DNA of 64,000 bases from contig OX638353.1 in assembly GCA_951813255.1 (NCBI GenBank), positions 248,001 to 312,000 on the forward strand. Direction: 5' to 3'. The notes under the pieces are model-generated. The model was not told the origin of the DNA and did not search any database. It worked only from the letters and a program-made list of their open reading frames with translations. This DNA is from an uncultured Dehalococcoidia bacterium. Lineage in GTDB: Bacteria > Chloroflexota > Dehalococcoidia > Lucifugimonadales > JAAXIE01. Position 1 is the first letter of the stretch. The number at the start of each line of letters is the position of its first letter. The position numbers were made by a program, and so were the translations under genes. Positions 17,973-25,882 of the stretch are shown piece by piece.

Positions 17973-19775
17973 CTAGCGCACCTTGTCCGCTAGGAGTTCC
18001 TTCATACGCTCATTCCTCAACAGCACTTCTCCCTCGTATTCCTTATCCAGTTCTGTTGAGCTTGCTTCCGCCTCCTCCGTCTTGAGGTTGCGCAGGTAGC
18101 GCGCTTCCAACCGGCCTATGGAGTCCAGAAGTGCGGTCTCCCGTTGCTTGCGGTCCACAGGAGGCAGCGGCTTGGCCAGCAATCGGTCCCAGTTGGCCCG
18201 CAGGTCTTCATCCATCAACTCGGGGTCATCGCCGTGGGCCCAGTAGGCGAACACCTCCCGGTTCTCCGGCCGCCTGAAGTGCTCCATGCGCAGAGAAGGG
18301 GCCAGTTGACCCAGCTCCGTCTCCTGCAACAGAAGGGCTAGACAGTGGTCTTCCAACGGGTCCTGGTCTTGGGGATTGAAAGCTGGGGCACTCGCAGCTT
18401 GCGACCCCCGGTCAGGCATTCGGTTCCGCTGGCTCGGGCCACGTGCATTGGCATGTGAAGGACTGCGCCCCAGCAGCGTCCGCAGCCGCTCTGGAGTGAC
18501 CTCCAGCAGTTGTGCCAAACGTTCGGAGTACCTGTCCTGTTCGAAATGACGTTCATTCGGGATGGCTGCAATCAGGGGCCGCAGCAGGTTGAAAATCTGC
18601 TGTTTCCCTTCGGACGTTCCGAGATCGAAGCGCTTCCCCAACGCCTCGAAAAGGTAGTCCATAAGTGGCTGTGCCCCTTCGATGAGGTCGGCCCATTCTT
18701 GCGGGTCGTGCCGGATCAGCTCATCGGGGTCCCGTCCTACTGGCAGAGGCGCTATTTTCAGTTCAGGGCGTTGGGGTCGCTGGTAAAGGGCGACGCTGCT
18801 CCCGGAACGGACCTGCTCATGATGGAACACCCCCCAAGCAGCCTCGAGACCTCTGAGCGTCGCCTCCTGGCCTGCAGCGTCGGGGTCCAGTGCCACAACT
18901 ATGGAGGAAGCCATGGAGCGCAGCATGCCAGCTTGGTCGCTTGTCAGGGCGGTGCCCATGGACGCTACCACGTTCTTGAAGCCGTGCTCATGGGCAGCGA
19001 TTACGTCCATGTACCCCTCGACCACCACGGCCGTCCCCGAGCTTGTAATGGCGTCGCTGGCCAAGTGCAGACCGTACAGGATGCTCCCCTTGTTGAAGGA
19101 GGGAGATTGGGGGGAGTTCAGGTACTTGGGAATGGAATCGTCCAAGGCGCGTGCCCCGAAGCCGCCAAGTGAGCCGTCCCTGTCGCGAATCGGAAACATG
19201 AGCCGACCACGGAACAGGTCCCTGTATCCGCCGTGGTCGGCTGGATTTACTAGGCCCGCTGTCGCCGCCTGCTCCGGCTGGAAACCCTTGGCCGCCAGGT
19301 AGTCGCCCAAAGAGTGGCCATCTTCCGGGCTGAGGCCGAGCTCGAAGGTGCTGATGGCCGTGGCCGACAGGCCGCGACGCTCCAGGTATGCTCGGGCATC
19401 GCTACCCTGCGCCGAGCCTATGAGCCGGCGGAAGTAGGCGGAAGCTTCGTCGTTGACTTCATGGGACTGGGAACGCTGGGCCTTTTCCCGTCTGTTGGGC
19501 AATTCCACGCCAGCCCGCTCGGCCAGACGCCGCAGGGCTTCGGTGAACTCTAGGTGCTCTGTCCGCATGATAAAGTTGAACAGGTCGCCGCCCGTGGCGC
19601 AGGCCCCGAAGCAGCGCCAGCTTTGTCTGTCCGGGAAGACATAGAAAGACGGCGTCTTCTCGGAGTGGAAAGGGCACAGTCCTTTGTACGATCGCCCGGA
19701 GCGTTGCAGCGGAACATGGGCTGCAACCACGTCCATGATATCCAGCCGTGCTTTGATGTCGTCAGTAACAGCCAC
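17973..19775 (-). CDS. dnaG: DNA primase
   Basis: DnaG makes the RNA primers for replication. The 600-residue protein starts from GTG (MAVTDDIKARLDIMDVVAAHV). It has the N-terminal zinc-binding domain (CPFHSEKTPSFYVFPD and WRCFGACATGGD, residues about 38-67), the catalytic core with the Toprim motifs VVVEGYMDVIAAHEHG and VVALDPDAAGQEAT, and a C-terminal helicase-binding region from about 445. In the zinc site the last two Cys are spaced C-x3-C (CFGAC) rather than the usual C-x2-C. It is cotranscribed with rpoD from the promoter at 19825-19853. Confidence 0.95.
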   Translation of the reverse strand: MAVTDDIKARLDIMDVVAAHVPLQRSGRSYKGLCPFHSEKTPSFYVFPDRQSWRCFGACATGGDLFNFIMRTEHLEFTEALRRLAERAGVELPNRREKAQRSQSHEVNDEASAYFRRLIGSAQGSDARAYLERRGLSATAISTFELGLSPEDGHSLGDYLAAKGFQPEQAATAGLVNPADHGGYRDLFRGRLMFPIRDRDGSLGGFGARALDDSIPKYLNSPQSPSFNKGSILYGLHLASDAITSSGTAVVVEGYMDVIAAHEHGFKNVVASMGTALTSDQAGMLRSMASSIVVALDPDAAGQEATLRGLEAAWGVFHHEQVRSGSSVALYQRPQRPELKIAPLPVGRDPDELIRHDPQEWADLIEGAQPLMDYLFEALGKRFDLGTSEGKQQIFNLLRPLIAAIPNERHFEQDRYSERLAQLLEVTPERLRTLLGRSPSHANARGPSQRNRMPDRGSQAASAPAFNPQDQDPLEDHCLALLLQETELGQLAPSLRMEHFRRPENREVFAYWAHGDDPELMDEDLRANWDRLLAKPLPPVDRKQRETALLDSIGRLEARYLRNLKTEEAEASSTELDKEYEGEVLLRNERMKELLADKVR

Positions 19776-19824
19776 TAGTCAAATCTCTGGATTACGCTAA
19801 TTTTGGACAGAATAGGCCAAGGCT

Positions 19825-19853
19825 ATTATACAAGTCTTTTGACATTGTCACAA
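19825..19853 (-). promoter_or_regulatory. Promoter of dnaG-rpoD
   Basis: On the minus strand TTGTGA (19848-19853) and a perfect TATAAT (19825-19830) are separated by 17 bases. The transcription start would be about 43 bases ahead of the dnaG GTG. Confidence 0.75.
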
Positions 19854-20000
19854 GGGGCCAGCGCCACGCAACTCAGGCGCAGCTGCTTCTCGAGGTCTCC
19901 ATGCGCGGGTCCGATCGGGAAAGAGGCACCGCCGGGCGGCAACAGATATAATGTTCAGCGAGTACGCCCATTCAGGCCCCTGGAGGCCCCTGGAGGGAAG

Positions 20001-20438
20001 ATGAAGGTAACCGGCCGATACACTCTGAAGGCGTCGCCACAACAGGTGTGGGACACCATCACTAACCCTGACAAGATAAAGGGGTGTCTGCCCGGCTGCG
20101 ACCGGATGGAAAAGACTGGTGAAAATGAGTACAGCGCGACCCTCTCCGTTGGCGTTGGCGCTGTTAAGGGCTCCTACGAAGCCAAGATAACCATGATGGA
20201 CCTGACGCCTCATTCATCGTACAAGATGTTGGTGGAGGGCAACGGTACCGCTGGCTTTGTTCGTGGCGAGGGCGATATCAAGCTCAACGAGCATGACAAT
20301 GGGGGCACCGTCATACATGTGGAAGGGGATGCTCAGGTTGGGGGCACCGTGGCCTTGGTGGGCCAGAGGCTGATGAGCACCGTAAGCAAGCAGATGATGG
20401 ACCGGTTCTTCCGCTGCATCGGACGCTCCATTAGCTGA
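20001..20438 (+). CDS. SRPBCC / CoxG-like protein
   Basis: The 145-residue protein belongs to the START/SRPBCC superfamily, subgroup CoxG (carbon monoxide dehydrogenase subunit G). The opening MKVTGRYTLKASPQQVWDTITNPDKIKGCLPGCDRM and the block SVGVGAVKGSYEAKITMMDLTPHSSYKMLVEGNG are characteristic. In CO dehydrogenase clusters CoxG anchors the enzyme to the membrane, but no coxSML genes are nearby and solitary CoxG-like proteins are common, so the role is open. The ATG at 20001 follows GGAGGGAAG; an upstream extension in the same frame has no support. A TATAAT element lies at 19947-19952. Confidence 0.8.
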   Translation: MKVTGRYTLKASPQQVWDTITNPDKIKGCLPGCDRMEKTGENEYSATLSVGVGAVKGSYEAKITMMDLTPHSSYKMLVEGNGTAGFVRGEGDIKLNEHDNGGTVIHVEGDAQVGGTVALVGQRLMSTVSKQMMDRFFRCIGRSIS

Positions 20439-20501
20439 ACCAGCGCCTGGTCAATCTACCGCCGGCATCCTGCCTAAATTCGAGTCCCGAAGGGATAGGT
20501 C

Positions 20502-21410
20502 GTGGACTGGACCATCCTAGGCATTCTGGGGGCGGCCACCTTTGCCGTGGTCTCGGTCCTAGACAAACGCCTCATATCGGTGAGCCTCCCCAGCCTGTCC
20601 TCTTACTACCTGTGGACAGGCACTGGCAGGTTCTTGTGGGGAGCCCTTGCTCCCATCGTCTTCGGTTTCGGTATCAACGACTTTGGCTGGCACTTCGCAG
20701 CCGCCATAGTGGCCGGACTCATCTGGGGAGGCGCCCTAGCCCTCATGGCCCTCGGCTTTCGCCTTGAGGAGGCCTCGCGTGTCACCGCGGTAAGCCACAG
20801 CTTCCCCGTTATCTCCGCCTTTCTCGGAGTGATTTTCCTAGGTGAGGCGTTGGGGCTACTGCAGTGGGGAGCCATTGTAGTGGTGGTTCTAGGGGCCGTT
20901 ATGGTCTCGCTGCGTGGCAACCCCGCCCAAGGCCTCCCACGGCTGAACCGCGCCTTCCCCGTCATCGTCGGCTCAGCCCTCTGCTACGCCCTCGCCTTCT
21001 TCCTTGCCAAATACGCAGTGGAGGAGGTGTCCGTCTGGACCCTTTTCTCCATACGCCAGTTGGGCATGGCGGCCGTGTTCCTAGTGCTGGGCAGGAATGC
21101 ATGGCGCGAGGTGCCGGTGGTTGTTGGCAGGCGTTCCGCCTTGGGTCTGATGCTGGTAACCGAGTTCTTCCTAGCCCACATCGCCCTCATCTTCACCCTA
21201 TGGGCCATAGAAGGAGGGCCTGTCTCGGTGGTCTCCACCCTCGCTGGCACCCGGCCCCTGTTCGTATTCCTGTACACCATCCTTCTCAGCGCCTCCTGGT
21301 GGCGCTTTGTCGACGAACCCTTGGAGCGCAACACCATCGCCCTGAAGCTCTTCTCCATCGTGATGATCGTTCTGGGTGTCACCGCCCTGCGGCTCCCGCT
21401 GGGCGGGTAG
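20502..21410 (+). CDS. EamA/DMT-family membrane transporter
   Basis: The 302-residue protein has ten hydrophobic segments in two similar halves, as in drug/metabolite transporter (EamA) permeases. The first half includes ALMALGFRLEEASRVTAVSHSFPVISAFLGVIFLGEAL, with the conserved helix-4 pattern and the FLGE motif; the second half has WAIEGGPVSVVSTLAGTRPLFVFLYTILLS. It starts at GTG 20502, after AAGGGATAGG. Substrate cannot be told from sequence. It is followed by the tRNA gene on the same strand. Confidence 0.82.
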   Translation: MDWTILGILGAATFAVVSVLDKRLISVSLPSLSSYYLWTGTGRFLWGALAPIVFGFGINDFGWHFAAAIVAGLIWGGALALMALGFRLEEASRVTAVSHSFPVISAFLGVIFLGEALGLLQWGAIVVVVLGAVMVSLRGNPAQGLPRLNRAFPVIVGSALCYALAFFLAKYAVEEVSVWTLFSIRQLGMAAVFLVLGRNAWREVPVVVGRRSALGLMLVTEFFLAHIALIFTLWAIEGGPVSVVSTLAGTRPLFVFLYTILLSASWWRFVDEPLERNTIALKLFSIVMIVLGVTALRLPLGG

Positions 21411-21445
21411 CGTGGCCAGCAGGCCGCATCGCGTCGTCCGGCCTG

Positions 21446-21474
21446 TTGTAGTGGGCGCAAGGGGCGCGTATCAT
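21446..21474 (+). promoter_or_regulatory. Promoter of tRNA-Pro
   Basis: TTGTAG (21446-21451) and TATCAT (21469-21474) with a 17-base spacer lie directly ahead of the tRNA, giving a transcription start about 4 bases before the mature 5' end. Confidence 0.5.
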
Positions 21475-21484
21475 TAAAGACAGT

Positions 21485-21560
21485 CGGGGTGTAGCGCAGG
21501 GGTTAGCGCGCCACGTTCGGGACGTGGAGGCCGTCGGTTCAAATCCGACCACCCCGACCA
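21485..21560 (+). tRNA. tRNA-Pro (anticodon CGG)
   Basis: The 76-base sequence folds as a standard cloverleaf. The acceptor stem is CGGGGTG with CACCCCG, the anticodon stem is CCACG/CGTGG enclosing the loop TTCGGGA (anticodon CGG, reading CCG), and the T loop is GGTTCAAATCC. The first pair C1-G72 is typical of bacterial tRNA-Pro. The 3' CCA is encoded. Confidence 0.97.
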
Positions 21561-21589
21561 TTCTCTTACCCCCATGGACGGTGCCCTGT

Positions 21590-22471
21590 ATGTCGTCGCC
21601 CTTGGTGACCCTGCGTATTCCTGCGTCGTTGTCTGCCCTTGGAGCCAGCGCCAGTTGCCTCGGACTAGCGTTGGACAGCTGGAGCACCGCCGAAGTATGG
21701 GCCTCACAGGAGCTCACGGCTCCAGAGCCCGAAACCGCGGACGGCGCTCGGGCACGGCAGGCCATGGAAGCTGTTTGGAAGACAGCAGGCGTGGATGGGC
21801 CTCCGGCACGGGTGCTTGTCCGCAACGATGCCTCGCCAGCCAGCGCCGTGGGAACTCGCGAGGCATCCATAGTCGCCGGTCTGATGGCGGCCAACGACCT
21901 TGCGGGCGGTCCCATGGAGCAGTCTGCACTACTTGCGCTGGGAGTCGAGCTGGGTGGTCGCGCCCAAGGCTTGGCGGCCTCTCTGCTGGGAGGCCTGCAG
22001 ATGGCCACCGCTTGGGAGGGCGGGGTTGCAACCTGCGGGACACCCCTGCCCTTGGGCATCACACTGGTGCTCTTCCTGCTGGAAGAAACCCCTGATGCAG
22101 AAGGTGTCCCGATAGGCCCGGCACCTCAGTTTGCACTGGATGGGTGGCGTGTCGCCCTACTGGTGAACGCCATGGCATCGTCGCGTTTGGAAGAGTTGTC
22201 CTTCCATGAAGCATTGCAGCCCAACAGTCTCTATCCTCACTGTCCCCCCAAGAGGTTGACCTGTGCCGGGGCCATGATTGGCGGGGCCCTAGCCGCACTG
22301 CCAGCCCGCGAGGGTGGCGCCTTGGTGGCCCTGACGCGCGGCAAGGAGATGACCATAGCCTACGAGATGGCCGAGGCCGCCCGTCAGTCAGGGCTACAGG
22401 GGGTCATAAAGATCGCCAGACCCTCCACCCGGGGCGCCTACATAGCGTCCCGGACTCCTGCCGTGGTCTAG
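21590..22471 (+). CDS. Homoserine kinase-like GHMP protein with degenerate ATP loop
   Basis: The 293-residue protein aligns with ThrB, which phosphorylates homoserine in threonine synthesis. The opening VTLRIPASLSALGASASCLGLALDSWSTAEV matches the ThrB pattern VrvPATsANLGpGFDcLGlALdl, and the segment around residues 74-102 matches the region of ATP-binding motif 2. But the invariant GLGSSAA loop reads AVGTREA, and the PATSANLGPG motif is also damaged, so kinase activity is doubtful. It lies 6 bases ahead of aspartokinase, the first enzyme of the same pathway. It could be a divergent kinase, a pseudo-kinase affecting LysC, or a decaying gene; the frame is intact. The start at 21590 avoids the tRNA. 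Confidence 0.65.
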   Translation: MSSPLVTLRIPASLSALGASASCLGLALDSWSTAEVWASQELTAPEPETADGARARQAMEAVWKTAGVDGPPARVLVRNDASPASAVGTREASIVAGLMAANDLAGGPMEQSALLALGVELGGRAQGLAASLLGGLQMATAWEGGVATCGTPLPLGITLVLFLLEETPDAEGVPIGPAPQFALDGWRVALLVNAMASSRLEELSFHEALQPNSLYPHCPPKRLTCAGAMIGGALAALPAREGGALVALTRGKEMTIAYEMAEAARQSGLQGVIKIARPSTRGAYIASRTPAVV

Positions 22472-22477
22472 CGTGCC

Positions 22478-23710
22478 ATGAGCTTGGTGGTCCACAAGTA
22501 CGGTGGGAGCTCGGTGGCCAATGCCGAGCGCATCCTCCATGTTGCCAAGCGCATAGTCGCGGCCCGCGACACCGGGCAGCAGGTGGTGGCCGTGGTCTCC
22601 GCCATGGGAGACACCACCGATGAGCTGATCAGCCTGGCCTACGAGGTGGCCCGCCAGCCCGATCCGCGGGAGTTGGACCTGCTCCTCTCCACCGGCGAGG
22701 TGGTCTCCTGCACCCTGGTGGCCATGGCCCTGCGCAGCTTGGGCTACGCCTCCATAAGCCTCACCGGGGCCCAGGCGGGAATACGTACCGACACCATCCA
22801 TGGGCGCGCCCAGATCGCCGGTGTTGATGCTCACCGGTTGAAACGGGAACTGGACGAGGGCAAGCTCGTCATCGTAGCCGGCTTTCAGGGCACGAACGAT
22901 GATATGGACGTGACCACCCTCGGTCGTGGCGGCTCCGATACCACCGCCGTGGCCGTGGCCGCTACCCTTGGAGCCACCCGCTGCGAGGTGTACACCGATG
23001 TGGCTGGCATCTACACTGCCGACCCGCGCATAGTGCCCGACGCCCGCAAGCTGGATGAGGTGAGCTACGAGGAGATGCTGGAACTGGCCAGCTACGGGGC
23101 CAAGATGCACCCCCGCTCCATAGAGCTGGCAGCGGTGTACAATGTGCCCGTCTACGTTGCGTCCAGCTTTGTGGAGGAGCCCGGCACCCTTATCCACGGT
23201 GAAGCGAAGACCATGGAACATCGCATAAAAGTCACAGGAATCGCCCACGAGCGGGGTGTGGCAAAGGTCACCGTGCGAGGCGTGCGGGACCAGCCCGGTG
23301 TGGCCGCCTCCCTGTTCGAACCCTTGGCAGCCCAAGGCATCAGCGTCGACACCATTGTGCAGAACACCGGGGTGGAGCAGCTCAGCGATATCAGCTTCAC
23401 CGTGGAGAGCAGGGACTTGGACAAGGCCACCGAGCTGGTGCAGAAAAGTCTGGGCTCGCTCCAAGCGCACCTCGTCACCGAGGACTCACTGGCCAAGGTC
23501 AGCATCGTCGGTGCGGGGATGCAGAATGCCCCCGGCTACGCCGCCCGCATGTTCCGCGCCCTCTCCGATGCCGGGGTCAACATCGACATGATCACCACCT
23601 CCGAAATACGCATCACCTGCATCGTGCACGAGTCGGCAGTGGAGCACTCGGTGCAGAGCCTGCACCGGGCCTTTCAACTGGCCCAGGAAACTTCGGGGTC
23701 CTCTCACTAG
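22478..23710 (+). CDS. lysC: Aspartate kinase
   Basis: Aspartokinase makes aspartyl phosphate, the first step towards lysine, threonine and methionine. The 410 residues begin VVHKYGGSSVANAERI, the signature with the catalytic Lys. Further kinase motifs are VAGFQGTNDDMDVTTLGRGGSDTTAVAVA and CEVYTDVAGIYTADPR. Two ACT domains follow (about 265-335 and 345-405), so feedback inhibition by lysine and/or threonine is expected. The length is that of the monofunctional alpha subunit. It is coupled to the thrB-like gene by a 6-base gap. Confidence 0.95.
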   Translation: MSLVVHKYGGSSVANAERILHVAKRIVAARDTGQQVVAVVSAMGDTTDELISLAYEVARQPDPRELDLLLSTGEVVSCTLVAMALRSLGYASISLTGAQAGIRTDTIHGRAQIAGVDAHRLKRELDEGKLVIVAGFQGTNDDMDVTTLGRGGSDTTAVAVAATLGATRCEVYTDVAGIYTADPRIVPDARKLDEVSYEEMLELASYGAKMHPRSIELAAVYNVPVYVASSFVEEPGTLIHGEAKTMEHRIKVTGIAHERGVAKVTVRGVRDQPGVAASLFEPLAAQGISVDTIVQNTGVEQLSDISFTVESRDLDKATELVQKSLGSLQAHLVTEDSLAKVSIVGAGMQNAPGYAARMFRALSDAGVNIDMITTSEIRITCIVHESAVEHSVQSLHRAFQLAQETSGSSH

Positions 23711-23736
23711 GATGCCTTCTCAACGGTAGGTATTGA

Positions 23737-24480
23737 TTGCCTTCCCCCTTCCTTTCGGTAGTGATCCCCGCCTTCAACGAGGAGAGCCGTATTGCCTCCA
23801 CCCTGCAGCAGGCGCTGGGCTACCTCAGTCGCCAGTCCTACACTTGGGAGGTGCTGGTCGCCGACGACGGCAGCATCGACGACACACCCAAGCTGGTGTC
23901 AGGGCTGTCTGAGGTTCATGGCGAGGGTCGTCTGCGCCACCTGCGTCTGCCCCATGGAGGCAAGGGCTGGGCGGTACGACAGGGCATGCTGCAGGCCCAG
24001 GGGGAGCACCGTTTCATGTGCGATGCTGACCTCTCCATGTCCATCGATCAGTTGGAACGGTTCCTGCCGCCTGTTGCCGGTGAGTACGATGTGGCGGCAG
24101 GCTCCCGCACCATGCCGGGGGCGCGACGCATCGGCGAGCCAGCTAGGCGCCGGGTCACTGCCAAGGCGTTCAGCCTTCTGGTGCGCACCCTCGCACCCTG
24201 CGGGGTCGAGGATACCCAGTGTGGCTTCAAGTGCTTTCGCGCCAGCGCGGCCCAGCGCCTGTTCTCCCTGCAGAAGCTGGACGGGTTCGCCTTCGATGTG
24301 GAGTTGTTGTACCTTGCCCGCAAGCTGGGCCTGCGCACCATCGAGGTGCCCATCGATTGGCATCACTCGCCTGAGAGCAAGGTGAGAGTGGTGCGCGACT
24401 CCGTGCGCATGGGCCGTGACTTGTTGCGTGTGCGGTGGGGTTACATGCGGGGGCGATATGGGAATGCCCTATCCCGGTGA
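23737..24480 (+). CDS. Family 2 glycosyltransferase (dolichyl/polyprenyl-phosphate glycosyltransferase-like)
   Basis: The 247-residue GT-A enzyme opens FLSVVIPAFNEESRIASTL and has the nucleotide-sugar motif VLVADDGSIDDTP and the metal-binding CDADLSMS. RRVTAKAFSLLVRTLAPCGVEDTQCGFKCFR and the final IEVPIDWHHSPESKV are typical of the dolichyl-phosphate beta-glucosyltransferase branch, which loads sugars onto a polyprenyl phosphate for envelope glycans. A TTG start follows GGTAGG with 6-base spacing. No membrane segment is visible. The gene follows lysC by 26 bases with no functional link apparent. Confidence 0.85.
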   Translation: MPSPFLSVVIPAFNEESRIASTLQQALGYLSRQSYTWEVLVADDGSIDDTPKLVSGLSEVHGEGRLRHLRLPHGGKGWAVRQGMLQAQGEHRFMCDADLSMSIDQLERFLPPVAGEYDVAAGSRTMPGARRIGEPARRRVTAKAFSLLVRTLAPCGVEDTQCGFKCFRASAAQRLFSLQKLDGFAFDVELLYLARKLGLRTIEVPIDWHHSPESKVRVVRDSVRMGRDLLRVRWGYMRGRYGNALSR

Positions 24481-24556
24481 GGGCGGAAAAGGCGCCCTTC
24501 CGGGCCACTTCAGCAGCCCGCATCAGAAATTGCCCCTAGAGAGGCCCCGTATGCTC

Positions 24557-24584
24557 TTGACCACAGGAAAGCTTTTGGTATAAC
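24557..24584 (+). promoter_or_regulatory. Promoter of the TPR-protein gene
   Basis: TTGACC (24557-24562) and TATAAC (24579-24584) with 16-base spacing lie about 55 bases ahead of the start codon at 24640. Confidence 0.6.
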
Positions 24585-24639
24585 TGAATATATAGGTCAA
24601 TCTAATCTTGAATCGGGGGAGCCAAGGCAAGGCAATATC

Positions 24640-25461
24640 ATGGGAATAGACAGCAAGGTAAAAAGAGAGAAGACCGCCAAGGCGGTGGCTTTGGCATTGG
24701 CAGGCAAATGGGAAGAGGCGGCGGTGCTGAACAGGGAACTGCTGGAGCTATTCCCAGAGGACGTGGAGACCCTGAATCGGCTGGGCAAGGCCTACCTGGA
24801 ACTGGGACGTTACTCCATGGCCCGCGGTGCCTTCGGCGCTGCTGTGGCCGTGTCCCCTCATAACAGTATCGCCAAGAAGAACCTGCGCCGGCTGGAGAGC
24901 CTGCCCCACGACAGCGAGGACGAGGCGGCCCCTCCGCCCACCGCTGGCCGGGTGATGCCCAACCTGTTCATTGAGGACAGCGGAAAGTCGGCTGTGACTG
25001 TGTTGCACAAGCCCGCAACAGCCTCGATATTGGCTAAAGTAGCCCCAGGGGACTTGGTGGACCTTAAGCCCGAGGAGCGCCGTTTGACGGTGTACACTCC
25101 TCAAGGGCAGCTTCTCGGCGACGTGGAGCCCAAGCTGGGCAACAGGCTGCTGCGTCTGATCCGGCAGGGGAACCGCTACTCCGGGGCCGTGGTCAGTGTG
25201 AACCATCCGCGTATTTCCGTCGCCCTGCGGGAGGTGTACACCCACCCCAGCCTGTTGGGCAACGCCTCCTTTCCATCCAGGGGCACGGTGGCCTATGCGG
25301 CCCAACTGCCCGATGCCTACGCCCGCTTGGAGCTCGAATCGGACTCCGAGGATGACGATATAGCCGTCGCCTGGGACGATGCTTACGAGAGCGGAGCAGC
25401 GCGCGAAGTTGGAGTGGCCGCCGGGGCTGGCTTCGATGATGACGAAGAAGATGACGAGTAG
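24640..25461 (+). CDS. TPR-containing protein, acidic C-terminus
   Basis: The 273-residue protein begins with tetratricopeptide-like helices: residues about 10-85 include AGKWEEAAVLNRELLELFPEDVETLNRLGKAYLELGRYSMARGAFGAAVAVSPHNSIAKKNL, two clear TPR units. The middle (about 110-200) has beta-rich sequence with VAPGDLVDLKPEERRLTVYTPQGQLLGDVEPKLGNRLLRLI, resembling a small barrel domain, and the end is very acidic (DDDEEDDE). I do not recognise a named family. It has its own promoter, and the gene after it encodes an XRE regulator. Confidence 0.75.
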   Translation: MGIDSKVKREKTAKAVALALAGKWEEAAVLNRELLELFPEDVETLNRLGKAYLELGRYSMARGAFGAAVAVSPHNSIAKKNLRRLESLPHDSEDEAAPPPTAGRVMPNLFIEDSGKSAVTVLHKPATASILAKVAPGDLVDLKPEERRLTVYTPQGQLLGDVEPKLGNRLLRLIRQGNRYSGAVVSVNHPRISVALREVYTHPSLLGNASFPSRGTVAYAAQLPDAYARLELESDSEDDDIAVAWDDAYESGAAREVGVAAGAGFDDDEEDDE

Positions 25462-25507
25462 GTCTGCCCCGGCCCCCAGTCCCCAGCCTTTTATATAGCT
25501 GGTTCTC

Positions 25508-25789
25508 TTGGATCACGAAAAGGAACGGCCGGCTGACTGGGACCGGGGCCAAGTGCGTGCCCTGCGCGACCACCTTGGCTACACCCAGGGTGAGATGGCC
25601 CGGCAGATGGGCGTGCGTCAGCAGACCATCAGCGAGTGGGAGACGGGCATGTACCGGCCCCGAGGCTCCTCCAGCACCCTCCTCCACATCATTGCCGAGC
25701 GTGCCGGGTTTTCCTATTCCACGGGACCCGGCCTAGCCAGGGACGCAGGGCCCGTGCCATCTGACCCAGAAGAGCCAGGGGGCCCTTAG
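25508..25789 (+). CDS. XRE-family helix-turn-helix regulator
   Basis: The 93-residue protein is mostly one Cro/CI-type DNA-binding domain: QVRALRDHLGYTQGEMARQMGVRQQTISEWETGMYRPRGSSSTLLHIIAERAG. The recognition helix VRQQTISEWE is clear. The start is a TTG at 25508 with a weak ribosome site, so it is uncertain. Downstream lies a DUF2851 gene whose promoter overlaps a perfect palindrome (25856-25871), a good candidate operator for this protein. Pairing of a small XRE gene with DUF2851 has, to my recollection, been seen in other Chloroflexota. Confidence 0.85.
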   Translation: MDHEKERPADWDRGQVRALRDHLGYTQGEMARQMGVRQQTISEWETGMYRPRGSSSTLLHIIAERAGFSYSTGPGLARDAGPVPSDPEEPGGP

Positions 25790-25846
25790 GCTCCGCACAG
25801 CCTAGGGGCCAGCCTTGATACAGCCCACGGTCCGGCCCTGATGCAG

Positions 25847-25875
25847 TTTCACTGCTACACGTTACCGTGTATACT
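25847..25875 (+). promoter_or_regulatory. DUF2851 promoter with operator-like palindrome
   Basis: TTTCAC (25847-25852) and TATACT (25870-25875) are spaced by 17 bases. Between and overlapping them is a perfect inverted repeat, TACACG (25856-25861) and CGTGTA (25866-25871), with a 4-base centre. A repressor bound there would block the -10 element. Transcription would start at about 25882, next to the ATG at 25883, so the message is probably leaderless. Confidence 0.6.
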
Positions 25876-25882
25876 CCTGACT

